From: Porpolomopsis calyptriformis
Taxonomy: Eukaryota; Basidiomycota; Agaricomycetes; Agaricales; Hygrophoraceae
Assembly (NCBI GenBank): GCA_951640195.1
Contig: OX621167.1
Span: forward strand, 1,240,001-1,304,000
Direction of reading: 5' to 3'
Length of the DNA: 64,000 nucleotides
Shown here: one piece after another, positions 1 to 13,419 of the stretch
Numbering within the stretch: position 1 is the stretch's first letter
How the letters are laid out: every line of letters begins with the position of its first letter
The notes under the pieces: model-generated
Told to the model about the DNA's origin: nothing
The model's database searches: none
What the model saw: only the letters and a program-made list of their open reading frames with translations
Position numbers and translations under genes: made by a program

Positions 1-396
1 ACGATATGCATCCAATGCGATCTTACAAGAAAGAAAAACAAAAAACAATGTCCCCCCTTTTACTTTACTTTTTCTTCTTTTCTTGTTCTTTGCGACTCGT
101 TGGACGGCCGTTTTAGACGAAACTCCCCGCCATAACCCTCTCTCTCGGCCTGCCCGTTAGTTATTCCCGTTGGTGGCGTTTCTATATATAGGAGGCAAGC
201 GATTCCCTCTCTCCTTCTTCTCTCCCATACCGAAGAATGATTCAAGGGGGGGTCCCGACTGTTCATCCTTATGTATTTAACTCGACGATGCTGTGTCTCG
301 ATATATAGTAAATGAAATCAATTCTTGATTGAACTGTGTTGTGTGGAATTGAAAATACAAAATGTTTTCTACGCATTGTACCTATGTATACAAACA
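1..396. other. Sequence downstream of TEL1
   Basis: I see no convincing gene here. The short open frames have no recognisable domain. The stretch probably holds the TEL1 3' untranslated region. Confidence 0.4.
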
Positions 397-3300
397 TTAC
401 AGATGCGGGGCCCACCCTAACAAAAAACACGTTAGCAAAAAGTAAAAAAGTCTGCAAGGTGCTCACCGTGAAAGATAGTTGCCAAATTCGTCGTGTCCGT
501 CGCTTCAGCGATCAGCTCGTTGACCGTATACTCCACGCTGAGTGCCTTGTTCAATTTTCGCGCGACAGACGTCAACGCACGGTCCGCCGCTTCCTCAGCG
601 CTCCCGCTCGTCATGTCGATGCCTATCCCGAACCGTGCGGTGTCATACACCGTCGATTCAGGCGGGTTGCCTTGCACCCGTTTCACTTTCAGCTCGCTCG
701 CCGTCCTAGAGGGAAGAAAAAAAAAACGAGAATGTCAAGTTCACTTTCGTTTCTATCATTTTAGATTGGATGACGAACCATGAGTGGAGGGGATCATATT
801 TGAACACTTCCAGAACCGTCATGATCACTTCAGATCCTCCCCGCAGCACGCGAAGCGTCTCTTCAGCACATCGTTGGAATACGCCTTGGGTGCCCGATAT
901 ACCCATCCCGTCTACCATGTCCGCCGTCATCCGGAACGGAACACGTTCCGGTACCGGGAGAAGTTTACCCTGTCAGCACATCAATTCGTAAAAAAAGAAA
1001 GAAAGAAGGTGAAGACAGTCTCGGCTTACCTGATCAAAAGCAATCCCAAGATCGATATGAACAACCTCTCCCGTTACGTTATCCAGCAGGATGTTAGATG
1101 CATGGCGATCGCCAAGTCCTAAGACATGCCCTACAATCGACGTTGTTGCCACACTACGGGTGTAGTTGAGCCGCATCGCGAACCAAGATATCGGAATCTT
1201 GTGACATTCAGTAAAGTAGTGGCGCATCACTGGCTTGAATCTTTTTCGAATGTCTAAGAACAACGCAAGCAGGGGTTCTGCTCGGCTCTTACACTCATCA
1301 CGTTTTGCTTTAAGTAGGCTCTGAACTTCTAGGGCTTTCAAATCACTTGGTCGGTATCTGCCAAAATAAGCTCAGCTGCGTCTCAAGGAGCGAAAGTGTC
1401 GCAAACCTCGCATGAGCCTTTTGCAACCAACCGAGCAGAGTAGTAGTGTTGCCCACAAACTCTAGGACACCAGCCTGGGCACCCAGAGGAATGACTTTAT
1501 AGTCACGTACTCGAAGGTTTCGTCGTCTCGTCTCCCGATCGCGACGAAGTACGGTATTGACAAGATCAAACACTTGTTCCATCACGGCATCCTGCCGCAA
1601 ATCGTCGCCACCTTCCCCTTTAAACTGAGGATAAAGATTTACAATCACTTAATATGAACGGACGTGCGGGACGACCTACGAGCTGTTTATACCTCTCTCC
1701 GTTGCTGCCGCGGCATATGCAAATTTTGGGCAAATGGACTCCTCCAGCTGTCTCAAAAGTGGTATCGTAACGCTCGATCCAGACGCAATTGTCATACCGC
1801 AGCGTAGAATCCAGCGGGGTATGGGCTGTCATCACTGGCACTTGTACATTCTTGACTTTTCGGATCAGAGCATCCTCGGGGACTTTTAGCGGGCTGCCCC
1901 GTTTTTTGTAGAGAGGGTTGTCCTTGATGGGGTATTGTGCCCATTCAAGAGAGGCCCTACAAATATGCTCCAAGTCTCGCACTCGCCCCCCATGCGATGT
2001 ATTGCGGCGTAGCCGATCGAAAATGTCACTAGCAGCTGCAGCACGTTCTGATTGGGATTCTGAGAGGTCATGCCGACTTGACTGTCTCGTAGATATTTTG
2101 GGAGCTGATGGATGTGGCCCGGGCAGGAGGCAGTATACCTGATATAAACTGTGAAATGGATGCTCTTCGCACATTCGGAGGATCAATTTCTGGAGATTTT
2201 CCTGATTCGTCGGGGTTTCTCCGGTTTGAGATTTTGACAGCCGAGCGGCAAGCTGATGTGCCAAAAATACGAATTTACGAGACGGCACGCGGTCCAAAGC
2301 GACACGAACAGTCTCTTGCAAAGGGTTTTCATCAAAATTTGCAAACCACAACGAACATAATCGAATCGATCCATCGTCATCGAAAGCATCGGAGATTTCC
2401 AAACAACGCGAGTACATGTCGATAGCTCGCGTAAGAAACGCGTCACGGGCACCATTGTGCTGCTGGAATAGGACGTTGTCTTCTATCAATAGTGTCTCCG
2501 CTTTCCTTTGTTCGTCTTCAAGTTCTTTACGCTCTTTGGAGCCAGCATGCACCTTGAAAATTTGTTCCCGGAGACTTTTGATTTCGTTCATCTTGCGATC
2601 AGCGTACATCTTCCACCTAATCGCATCTGGGGATTTGAGTATAGCATGATACTGGTGCTCGGCAAATATGGCACATTGGTGATAAACACCAGCATATGCA
2701 GGGTCTAGTGGTTCGGTTGAATCGATCCCAGCAACCAAGTCTGTTGCGGGGTTAAAGAACTGAGTCAAGATGTCTGTTGGTTTTTCTAGACAGGCTTCGG
2801 ATGTCCATGTCCCCTTTGATGATGCGATTAGGATCCGACTCGATGGAGAGGCACAAGCGAAGCTTACCAAACGGGCCAGGAGCAAAGCTTTTTTGGGAAC
2901 ATTAATTCCATCGTCTAAGGGCATCTCTGCAACAAGTTGTCTGAGGTATTGAACAGCAAGCTTTTCCTCTTTCTGGAGCCAAAGCACACTGGCAAATTCT
3001 TGCGACACCTCGAAAGTGGAAGCCTTTTCCAGATTTTGGGACCGGATAATAGAATTGAGTGCAATCTGTATCTGACCACCAGCCCGAGCGGCTTCAGACA
3101 ACCGGACCAAGCACTTCTTCTCCGTGTCTATCAAGGCCTGCGCAAATGGCGTAAGAAGAGTTCCAATTTGTTCCCGTTCCTCTTTCTGTCTAATTGAGCG
3201 AATAAGGGACATCCGCGTGGCCAGGATGCTTTCCAGGTCTGAAAACCTGTCATTCAAATTAGTGTGGTTCATAGATGGCTTTGATGTTGCGTACTCAAAA

Positions 3301-6300
3301 TCAGAATGTATGTCAGTAAAATCGGCCCATCCATTCACATCAATCTGTTTGCATTGTAGTTGGGTTTGGGTAGAGCTACTCATCCATTGCGTGACTTGAC
3401 TGAGGCACATCAGGTTCTGGGTGACTGCGCGTATCTCAGCAAGGTTTTCGGTTCCAAGCTTGCGGAGGTATTCCATTTCTGCGAGGAGCGCATGACGAAC
3501 GACACCGCGAATAGTTTGTGTATCACGTTCACGATGAACGGCTCGAAGTGCACGGTAGACTGAAGCACCGGGATTGTGTTGTTGAGTCTGGTCTGGCAAA
3601 TCCCAAGTTTCCGTCCTCCAGCCCAATCGATAGTTCATACCAGACGAGCCCAACGCGGACCCGTTTCCTAAGGAGTTGCCCCCTTGGAGTGTGTTGATGG
3701 CAAGATGGTTGAATCCGAATGAATGAAAAGCCTGCAGGAGACCATCTATTTCGGTGGAGCTCGCATTACCAGCTTCCACGGAAGCGCCGTGAAAACAGAA
3801 AGCCTTCTCCCATTGCTTTTCGTGATGGAAACGTTTGATTAGAATTTCGCCTAGATCCTTGGTCTTGATCCCGTAAAATCCATCTGGCTCATCAATGTGG
3901 TTGTAGATGTCGAACAAAATTTTCTCGGCGGTGTCATCTTCGATAACGGGAGAATTTGTATGATCTGCGGCGAGCTCCAGGAATAAAAGTGAAGTAGAAT
4001 ATGCGCCACAATTGATGGCATTTCGCGCAAGCAACATGAAGTCGATGTCAAGCCATTTGTCATGAGACAATGCACCGGTGACACGAGGACAAGGAAATTT
4101 TCGGAGGTGTAAAACAGTGTTGACAATGGAACGCAGGCACGCAGTGCTAACGGTGTCCGAGGCAAGAAGGGAGGTAAAGTAATCAGACAACAGTCTGCCA
4201 TAAGAAACGTCCTCGTTGTCCTCCGCCTGTAAAACGGAATGGACCAACACCGGCAACATTTGGTCAGCGAAAGCGGTGTCAGATTGCAGAATAGGTGTCA
4301 GATGAGCATAAAAAATGGTAGATGTTGCCAGTGTATCACACAATAGCGTGGTGATGGTTGTGATCCATCCGTCAAATGTCATTGCTAAGCTACGACAAGG
4401 TTCCAAAGCGGAGAGCTCGTTTATATCGCATAGTGGTCGGGTGTCGGGTCTGCGGGGATATGCACGAAGATATTCTAATTCCGTTCGATATTCGGGTGGC
4501 CAAGACTGGAACTGAGGTATTTCAGAATCGAAAACCGACATCAAAAAACGAAGAGTGCGGTATGCGACGTGGACGTGTGTTGTAGAATTTCCGTCAAGTA
4601 TCGTTAACAAAGCTATGACGATGGCGTGCTGAGGCGTAGAATGAGTTTCTTTTTGCCGTGTCTCAGGAAAGGACCGAGGGCCAGCGAGTTGGCTTCCAAA
4701 GTTGTGGACACTTCCTTTGTTTAAGACCAGAAGAGAGGCAAATGCAACAATATCGTCGTCTTGTAATTGGTCTACTGGGGGGATACACTCCTTTAAACGC
4801 CAAAAGTCGGTATAAGAGAAGTCTTTTTCGTTGTACTTCTTCTCGATGGAAAGCGCACGTAGACGATTGACCAAGCGGAATTTGTTGGATGAAATGCGAC
4901 CGTCGTCTAGCACGGCGGAAAGGTTTTCGGGTGCATTATCTTCGTAAACTCGCGTCAATTCAGGCGATGGGTTGTGTGGAAAAGCAGGGAAAGCGTTGAC
5001 AACCTGTTCTCTGAGATTGACGTTCTTGCAGAGTCTGAGTGCTTGGCTGTCAATCCACTGAAGAAGGTCGTTTCCCATTCCGGCGATAGCAACACTCTCA
5101 GCATCGAGTGCGTAGTCATAAGCCAAACAACATATCCGGATAAGTATGTTAGGAAAGCGGGTGTCTTTTTGGCCTATTTTGCGGTAGCAACCAAATGCCC
5201 AATCTAAGAGGGATTGGGCTGCCCGCACCAGATCCGGTTGAGCCAGCAAGGAAGTCGCTCCGCGGATAAGCACACGTAGAAGGGTGGGTTCTTCAAAATC
5301 ACTATAATGACAAGCAACCCAAAGTGCGATTGCGTTCAGCAAACGGATCTGTTCGTTCACCAGAGGCGAGTGTCGCACATCCGCAAATAATTCGTTTAAT
5401 ACATGATAAGAAGTTGCTCTCGCGTCCACCTCAGGAACTAAAGCGTTAAGCCAGAGAAAGGCGTCCAAGATGACACTGGGGGAAAAGCAAGGAAGATTTG
5501 GCGAATGAGTTTTGAAATCATCTGCCTTGCGATAACGAGTCATCTTTTGAAATATCTGTGCAGTCTTCCCAGTATGATCGAAAAGTTGTAGAGCTTGAAC
5601 AATGCTACCTTCCTGGGAAAAATCCTGATCTCCGAGGGTACGCAGAATGGCTGCAACAATACCATCAACATTCCTACGGAGAAGATCATCGAATTCCCCA
5701 GGTCTATCACTCAGCATCGTATTATCCTTCAGTCGCCTGACAAGGACTTCCGTCGGCACATTGGAGTTACCCCCGCTCTCGTCGATGCAAGTCGCTATCT
5801 GGAAACCAATGATATCACCAAAGCATTCACGGATGCCATTATCCAAGGACTTTTGAATCATGTTACAATGACTCTCGAACAACCTCTTGCCATGAAGTAT
5901 GGTCTCAGGGAGCAGTCCCCCAGCAATCAGGTTGGCTGGGGTAAATGCACGAAGCACGGCCTCCGCACATTCCTTACGATTTTCAAATCCCAGTAGATGA
6001 GGAGGAAGCTGGAGGAAATCCTTTTGAGCTTGTCGGATGGAAAACGCAATTTGAGAGGCGTAAGCTTCAAAAAGCACGCGAAACGAAGTCAGACCAAGCC
6101 TCTCCGAGACAGATAACAAGATAGATTCGATGTGTTGGGTATAGATAGGGCCAGGAAAGCAGATTTCCAATAGGTGCCAATACGGAGCACGTCGCACAGC
6201 GGAGCTTACGACCATCATATTTCCCAGAGAAAGAATCCGAGTAAGCATATGTTCGTATCTACGAAAAGGAGTTAGATTCTACTGAATATTATAGAAAGAT

Positions 6301-9300
6301 ACTTACTCATCGAGGTTTGTAGTAAGCCACCTCTTGATGTCATCATAAAGGATTATAGCATCGTGGCCGACTGTGTGAGCGACCGAGAAAAGTCGTGCAT
6401 TAGCGACAGCGGCTCGGAAACGAACTCGAATATCCCTGTCCGCCCCCAGCCTTGGTAGTAACGCAGATGGGAAACTGCCTTTGAACGCATCTCCTTCTCG
6501 TGTCCAACTCGTTTGTGTTGGATCTTCCTCAATATATCGATCCAGGAAACGAGCGGCGTAATCACGTAACTTCCAAGACCGAACCTTGTTTTGTTTTAGC
6601 ATATCTGTGATCCAGTGACAGAGTGTTCGGAAGTCGTCGCCAATCCTACTATTCGTCACCGAGTCTTGCAGCCAGAGGTGTGCTGTGGAGTCCAAGAAAT
6701 GAATGACCAATAGCTGCAATCTTTCGCTTCTCGAATGGTCATACAACTCCAGAAGCGCGCCGATTTTTTGGAGGAAATCGTCTAGATTGTTGCTGCTTAA
6801 CTTCAAAAGTCGTTGTCCAACTTTGTCGAAGAAGACAGAAGCAACGAGATAGAAACTGGAATTGCTACCCAGCACGAGCTCCGTTAATTCCTTGTCGCGA
6901 GTTGGCTCCCCTGAGGAAGATTGAATGATAGGAACAATAGCTAGAAATGACACGCAGACTTCCACGATGCGGCGACGGGCACGACTATCCTCCTTTTGTT
7001 GGCGGGTCTGAGGAAACGGCAGTGTTGTCCGAATTGGCTCAAATCCATCCCCATCGTCGGTCCCTGTGAGTTGGAAGGATTGCGATTCACTCAGTCTGTG
7101 GTTGACCACGGTCTTCAGGATGTCTTTCAGGATGCTCATAACTGTGGCGAAAGTGTCTTGGATCTGCAATCAGAATAAATATTCCAGCAGGTCAATGATA
7201 TGCCCCCTTACTCACATCCGAGTTCAGGAACAAAATCCGCTGAAAAAGTCGGTTCACCGTCTGTCGGTGAATCCTGTGTTTCGCCTGATTCGATATTAAC
7301 TTTCTCAAAACTTTTGTCCTGATGCCAGTATTAGTACCAGGAGGTAACATAGCCATCCAAAGGTCGCTGTCTTTCCTCTCGTTTCCCTGAGAAATGAGAG
7401 GCTCAAGCGCGAGGAGAACGAGAGCCTTGTCTTCATCAATCCAACCTGAGTCGGTCAATAACGCAGTGACTAGCGTAACCACCCTACACGCGCACTGTAT
7501 AACTCGCCTATTGGATAGTATCCCGTTCAATGACAATAGGGACTCGAATGACATGGCAACAACAGCTAGATCGAGCGCTCTGCGGGCTTGTTCAACTGTA
7601 GGATGTCCGTTGGTCTCCTTCATAGATTCAAATTCCGAAGCTAGAACTTGAAGCGACTTCTGAAGAAAGTTGGAAACTCTCCGTTCGCGTCCGCGAGGTG
7701 GAGTAAGATCTCCCTTTACCTGGGAAACTGCCGGAGCTGAGACAAGGTGCTCAGAGCAACTACGATCCTTCGATGGTTTGCGAAATGAAGGTAGCCGCCC
7801 ATGTAGTTGAAATTCCTGTATGATCTTTGTGTTATCCTCGTCTATCATCGCATCCATGATGGGGCAATCTGGCAACAAGACTCGAGAAGCCAGGTCGCAC
7901 CGCTTTGAGAACGTACAAATACTCTCCAGCAATAATAACACATCTCCAACCATATGTGGTTGCATTCTCGAGCGTCCTCCACTCCCCTTGACTGCCGGAG
8001 TGTCTCCTCCAACCTTCCAACAATCCACGAGCCAACTAAGCACCTTTTCCTCCAACTGCATGCGATACAGCCTCACATCTTGGCTGGCAACTTTCAAGCA
8101 TTGCGAAAAAAACACGCACACGGTGTCGTATGGAAAGGCAGGTCCTTGGACATCAAGATCCTTCGCCAGCGTTTCGATTTCGTACAGAACACGCTGCGAG
8201 GTGAGAAAAATGTTCGCGTGGGAGAGGAGGATGTGTGCAGCATGACAGGCGGCACGACACACGCCAGGAGAATTGGTTCGCCGTATCGCGTGCGTCCAGA
8301 TAGGATCCCAAGTGGCAGGGTCACAAGAATAGTCTGGCTTGGCACTTTGCAACCCGTCACTGGAATCCTTCGGTGGGTTGTTCACATCAGCATCAGCAAT
8401 GGCAGCCAAGCAAAGGAATGTCCATGATTGAATGGTCGCATCCTCGACAGATACAAATTTTGAAAGAGCATCAATGACATCCTGCTGGTGACTACTCCGG
8501 AGGGCGGACCAGTGCTTGCTGATAAAAAAAAGAAGGATTTGTAGACCATAAGATCGGATGATAAGAGAACTTGACTCTATGAAACGGAGCAGCAAAGAGA
8601 CCGGATTCTCGACTCGGAGTCGTTTTCCTTTGCTTCCTCTTGCCCCAGGCGTGAATGAATGGATGGCTTCTGACGATTGAAAAAGCTATGTGCACACGCG
8701 TTGAGTTCTAAGTCCACCGTGAATACAAATAGTTTTACCTTTTCGGCACAATCAGCTTGTAACTCGAGGATGGCCCACGCCAATGCTTGCCCCGAGTCAA
8801 AATGCCATCCAGCTTGAAAGGTGCGAGCTACAAAGACGGGGGAAGTCGTTGCTTCTTCCTCTTCGGTCGGCGCAACTTCAAGCCTCAACGAGTCAAAAGA
8901 TAATCCATCAGCTCCCCATCGGCTCCCAGCCTCTCCTTCTAGCAGCTGCCAAAGCTTCCTTATACCCTCCGCCCAACTGGGAGAGCCGTCTTGATCTGTG
9001 GTATAATATGGAAAAAGAGCTCGCAAGACAACGACAAGATCTTCTTTCATGGCTTTGTTTTTTGTCCCCCACAATCGTACGAGGCTATCCCATGTTTCAC
9101 GAGCAAAATTCACTACGTCATATTTCTTGTTTAATGAAAGGTGGGAAAGAGTTGCTGAGAGAGCAAGAAGGTAGTCATGATGCAGTGAAGTATCTGCGGG
9201 ATAGAGTTCGAGGAAGCGGCGCAGGCGTTGAAGAACTGCATGTGCGAGCTCGGGTGAGTCTGTCGAAAGAAAGGGTGCAGATGGGGATCGCAACAGAATG

Positions 9301-10109
9301 ATAAGAAGCGATGTGAATTCGATTTGCTCAAGAGAAACGGAACGCGGGACCGTTGGTCTTGACTTTCGGTCGGCGGCAAGTGATTGTGTTGGATGGCGCG
9401 AGCTAGTGGCTGGTTGCAAGCGTCGTCGCTTTTTAGATTGCGTGCCTGCAGAGACAACGCTTCCGTCAGTGTTTTCGTCCGTGTCGTCGTCCAAGTAAAA
9501 GTCAGCATCTGCCAAGTCCGTGCCCAAAGTTGGACTCTCGTCTCTCTGGTGATCGGAGTCACTATCATCGGCTAGGGGTCGCCTCACCGGGTCTCCTAAA
9601 ATGACATTGAACGCCATTTCAGCCATTCGCACCCATGTTTCTTCGTTCAGATGGTCCAAATGTGGCGTCCAACTAATCACGCATCTCAATGCTTTGATGT
9701 AGTCCAACGCGACAGGCGCTAATAACTGGCCATTGTATACCATCGTCTGCAGCAGATGCGTGAAAAGAGACCTCACTACAGCCTTGTTCATCCTCTGCAC
9801 GCATCTCTCGGTCAACCAACGAATTGTTGCCGCCGCATCGCTCAGGCGTCGGGTGGCCGTAGCCCCAGAAGTTGAACTTTTGGAAGTAGGTGTTCTCTTG
9901 ATAAATGTCGCCTTTTCAATGCCAACAGTGGCGAAGAGGGCTTGAAATACGGTGAGCCAGGCTTCACCAGTCCCCTTTTTATCAAAGTTGAGGATAAGTT
10001 CATCGCGCGCAAAGACGTTGCGCAAAGCAGCGAGACCCTGCTGGCGTTCCTTGACTTTGTCACCTTTCAAATCATGCAGGACAGCGTTTAAATTGGAGGG
10101 TTTGCTCAT
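397..10109 (-). CDS. TEL1: Tel1/ATM serine/threonine checkpoint kinase
   Basis: This is the PI3K-like kinase that senses DNA double-strand breaks and maintains telomeres with the Mre11-Rad50-Nbs1 complex. Nine exons fit by splice phase: 10109-8739, 8685-7216, 7163-6307, 6258-1680, 1624-1407, 1357-1030, 969-779, 705-467 and 416-397. They give 3090 residues, close to human ATM (about 3056). The N-terminus carries a TAN-type motif ([20 protein letters not shown]). Helical-repeat and FAT regions fill the long exon. The kinase domain has [16 protein letters not shown], the catalytic loop [12 protein letters not shown] (about residue 2907) and the metal-binding [22 protein letters not shown] follows. 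The FATC tail ends [13 protein letters not shown], which requires a last exon of only 20 bp. Start: the ATG giving MSKPSNL is preferred because it places the TAN motif at the terminus; an in-frame ATG at 10184 would add 25 residues. No key residue is missing. The gene is head-to-head with a PIF1-like helicase. Confidence 0.95.
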
Positions 10110-10730
10110 GAGCGTGATCGATGGTGGAGCGCGTGCTTTGTGATTGTTTGTCCTAGACAAACTTGTTTCTTCAACCAACACCATCTGAGTGAATGTTGGC
10201 TAGATCTTCGTATACTTCTCTTGACTGGCATCTTTCTGCCCGAACAGCGCATTACGCATCCACCCTGTATCGGTTCTGGTGAAGTGCCAATATTGACCAG
10301 CTCAGTCCATTAAATGGATTGAGGGTGATTTCGACAAGTGCAGACTTTGGTTGCGACCATTAATTCTGTTACTGTATTGTAATCGCCCCACATCCTACGA
10401 AACAGTCGCTCCTTCATAATATCGCATGTATGTACAGAAGTAAGCCTTCAGCTAAAATTTTACACGTTTGCATCAAACCACGTGATGGACGCGACGCGTA
10501 AAATTGACATCGCGGTGTATCCAATCGCATAAATATTAATGTTGCTGTGTACATGGAGATTGAGAATTCAATGTTCCTACAGTCTTGTAACCGCCGTTTT
10601 CAGGGCATAGATAATGTGAACTAACTGGCGGTAACCTGATGTGATAGCCACCGATCTTGTCAGTCAACACACCTTCCTGACCGTGACCGTGACCTAGGTT
10701 ATTCAAACCGCCAGAGCTGCGACATCCACC
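10110..10730. promoter_or_regulatory. Bidirectional promoter between TEL1 and the PIF1-like helicase
   Basis: These 621 bases separate two divergently transcribed genes and must hold both promoters. One ACGCGT hexamer (10494-10499) matches the MluI cell-cycle box that drives G1/S expression of replication and repair genes in yeasts. A single hexamer could be chance, so a cell-cycle role is only inferred. I see no ORF of note. Confidence 0.4.
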
Positions 10731-13048
10731 ATGTCCAAATCCTCAAAGTCATCATTGTCGGGCCTCAATACCGTAACGCGTGATTGGTCCGAATCTAGGT
10801 CATCACAACCAAGCGACAGCGAGCCAATCCATTCGCCGTCTATTCAACCTCTGGCAGATCTCTCGCCCGCTGAAAGGCGCCTCAAGCTCATCCAGGATGC
10901 GCTGGCGGAATTTCCTACCCCTACTGAACGCGTTTTTACCAATCAAGTAACCAATAAGCGACCTGCTTTGTCCAATCTACAGCAGCCGTCCCGGCCGAAA
11001 AAAGTGCGACAGTTGCCGAGTACCTGGGGCCATTCTATGGAGCAAATTGCGCCCCCTTCAACCCTCCCTGAACAGACTTCGTTTTCTCGGAATATTACAG
11101 CCTCTAAGCCCTCTTCCCGTAGCAGTGCCGGCTCCGCTCCGCCATCCAAAATAACGAAAGTGGCAACTGTCTTCTTAAGCTCAGAACAGACCCAGATTTC
11201 ACAGCTTGTACAAGATGGTCACAGCGTCTTTTACACTGGAAGTGCAGGTGAGCTCAACTTGTCCCACAGACTGTATCTACAGAGTTTCTGATGATCACAA
11301 TTCAGGTACAGGAAAGTCGGTTCTCTTGAATGAGATTATTAAGATAATGCGGAAGAAATATGTAAAATCGCCAGATGCGGTCGCAATCACGGCGTCTACT
11401 GGTGGGTGACGGCTGCGACACCTTCTCATCTGTACCAACAATATATATCTTTCCAGGTATCGCCGCATGCAACATCGGTGGTGTAACTCTTCATTCATTT
11501 GCTGGAATCGGCCTGGGGACAGGGAGCACGGAAGAACTGGTGAAAAAGGTCAAAACAAACAAAAAGGCATGCGCAAGATGGTTGAGGACAAAGGTCTTGA
11601 TCATAGATGAAAGTGCGTGTTTGCGTTGGCATGCTTGCTTGTGGGATCATCTCAAGGGTTACTCTGGCTCAAGTTTCTATGGTGGATGGCGATCTCTTTG
11701 ACAAATTAGCGCAGATAGGCTGCGCGTTGAAGAAATCGACAGAACCCTTCGGCGGAATTCAAGTTCGTGTGTTTCTCACTGGTACTAGGTCATTATTAAG
11801 TCGTTGCAATTGGTATTAGGTAGTTGTTACTGGCGACTTTTTCCAACTGCCGCCTGTCACCAAGGGCAGAACTCAGGTCAAATTTGCATTCGAAGCAGAC
11901 CTATGGGAGCAGGCCATCAAGCGCACTTTCAATCTTTCTAAAGTATTCAGGCAACATGACCAGGGTTCGTTCATCCGTTTTGCCGTGTTTTCAGGAAGAT
12001 GAATTGATCAATCACAGAATTTGTTAACATGCTTAATGAGATGCGATTCGGGCGACTTTCGCACCAGTCGATCGCAAAATTCAAGTCGCTGTCAAGAGAA
12101 ATTGTGTACGAGGATGGGTTGGGCCCAACAGAGCTGCAAGTTTCCAAGTTGACATCGTCTACTGCCCACTCCGCTCATTATTCTCTAGGTTCCCTCGCCG
12201 CGAAGATGTCGATAAATCCAACTCGAGCCGGATGGCTCGTCTTCAGACTGAACCTAAAACCTTCCGTTCGCTAGACGGCGGAACAATACAAGATCCCCAG
12301 CAGCGCGAAAAAATGCTTGCTAATTTCATGGCTCCCGCTAACCTGACCCTCCGCGTTGACGCACAGGTCATGCTCATCAAAAATACAGATGAGATGCTCG
12401 TAAATGGTACTATGGGCAAAGTGGTACAGTTCGCCGATCCCTCCACGTACGGGAGGGAAGGGGAGGAGGTGATGGGGGGAGGGAAGGACGGAAAGAAGGC
12501 TGTGGCAGCCTTGGGATCTACTACTGCATACCCTGTGGTGGAATTCATACTACGGAACGGGATTAAAAGAAGGGTTCTTGTGCTACCTGAAACTTGGAAG
12601 GTGGAATTGCCGAATGGAGAGGTACAGGTTAGCAGAAATCAGGTTTGTCTTCTTTGATTTGCGCCGCTCGTTTGATAATTGGACGCAATGCATTAATGTC
12701 AGCTCCCCCTCATTCTCTCGTGGGCGATGTCAATCCACAAAGCACAAGGACAGACGCTCGATCGCGTGAAAGTTGATTTAGGGAAGGTGTTTGAGAAAGG
12801 TTTGCTTTTTATTGCCACCTGGTAACTCGGGCAGTTCGCTAACAATTTAAAGGCCAAGCATACGTTGCACTGTCCCGCGCGACTTCTCTGGAAGGGCTTC
12901 AAGTTCTTAATTTTGATCCCAACAAGGTATGTCTGGCTTTATGTGTCGCGGAAGCCTTCTCACTTTATTGTAGGTCAAGGTGCATCCCAAAGTCGTCACG
13001 TGGAGCAAGACTCTTGAGACTGTAACTGACTGTAGTGTTGACGGGTAG
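10731..13048 (+). CDS. PIF1-family 5'-3' DNA helicase
   Basis: This is a superfamily 1B helicase of the Pif1/Rrm3/Pfh1 family, ATP-dependent enzymes that unwind G-quadruplexes and R-loops and act at telomeres and in mitochondria. Ten exons keep phase: 10731-11247, 11306-11401, 11457-11612, 11674-11762, 11820-11964, 12018-12147, 12189-12642, 12703-12799, 12853-12926 and 12974-13048, giving 610 residues. After a Ser-rich N-terminus of about 150 residues come Walker A ([13 protein letters not shown]), motif Ia (AITASTGIAA), Walker B (VLIIDEISMVDG), motif III ([13 protein letters not shown]), motif IV ([10 protein letters not shown]) and the Pif1 signature block [18 protein letters not shown]. 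Motif VI is [14 protein letters not shown]. The ATG lies in a good context (CCACCATGT). Fungi often carry several paralogues, so I do not assign nuclear versus mitochondrial function. The neighbouring TEL1 also acts at telomeres. Confidence 0.92.
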
Positions 13049-13419
13049 ACGGGGATGACAGCTTCACAGGGGTACCACCCGTATTGATGGGGCTGCTTGA
13101 CAACTGCCTTCTTCGTGTGCGTTCTACCAGGACGCTCGATTCTTCAATCGCAGTGCGGCCAGCAGACCTTTATTCCTCTAGTTAACCCAGTTCAGACCGG
13201 AACTGTTGTAACTTTTAAGTGTACTTATTACTAGACGTTCCGGCTGTTGGCCATGGAGCCCCTGAACGCGTGCACGACATCCCCTTCAACTTGCAAGTAG
13301 TTGTCTCGGTCCCCACTTTCGACGTATCTTGATTGACGCGACTTGTACTGTCATGGAGAAGTTAGCGGCATCCCATTTCAATCAAGTTGGCACCTGGCCA
13401 TACCCCAAAAATTGAAACC
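13049..13419. other. Intergenic, helicase to xylulokinase
   Basis: This is the helicase 3' region and xylulokinase promoter. I see no gene or clear repeat in it. Confidence 0.5.

Noticed and set aside
11820..11964. Apparent frameshift in the PIF1-like helicase near the LSKVFRQ motif
   Set aside because: Careful recount shows TCT AAA GTA TTC in frame; exon phases sum to 611 codons including stop.
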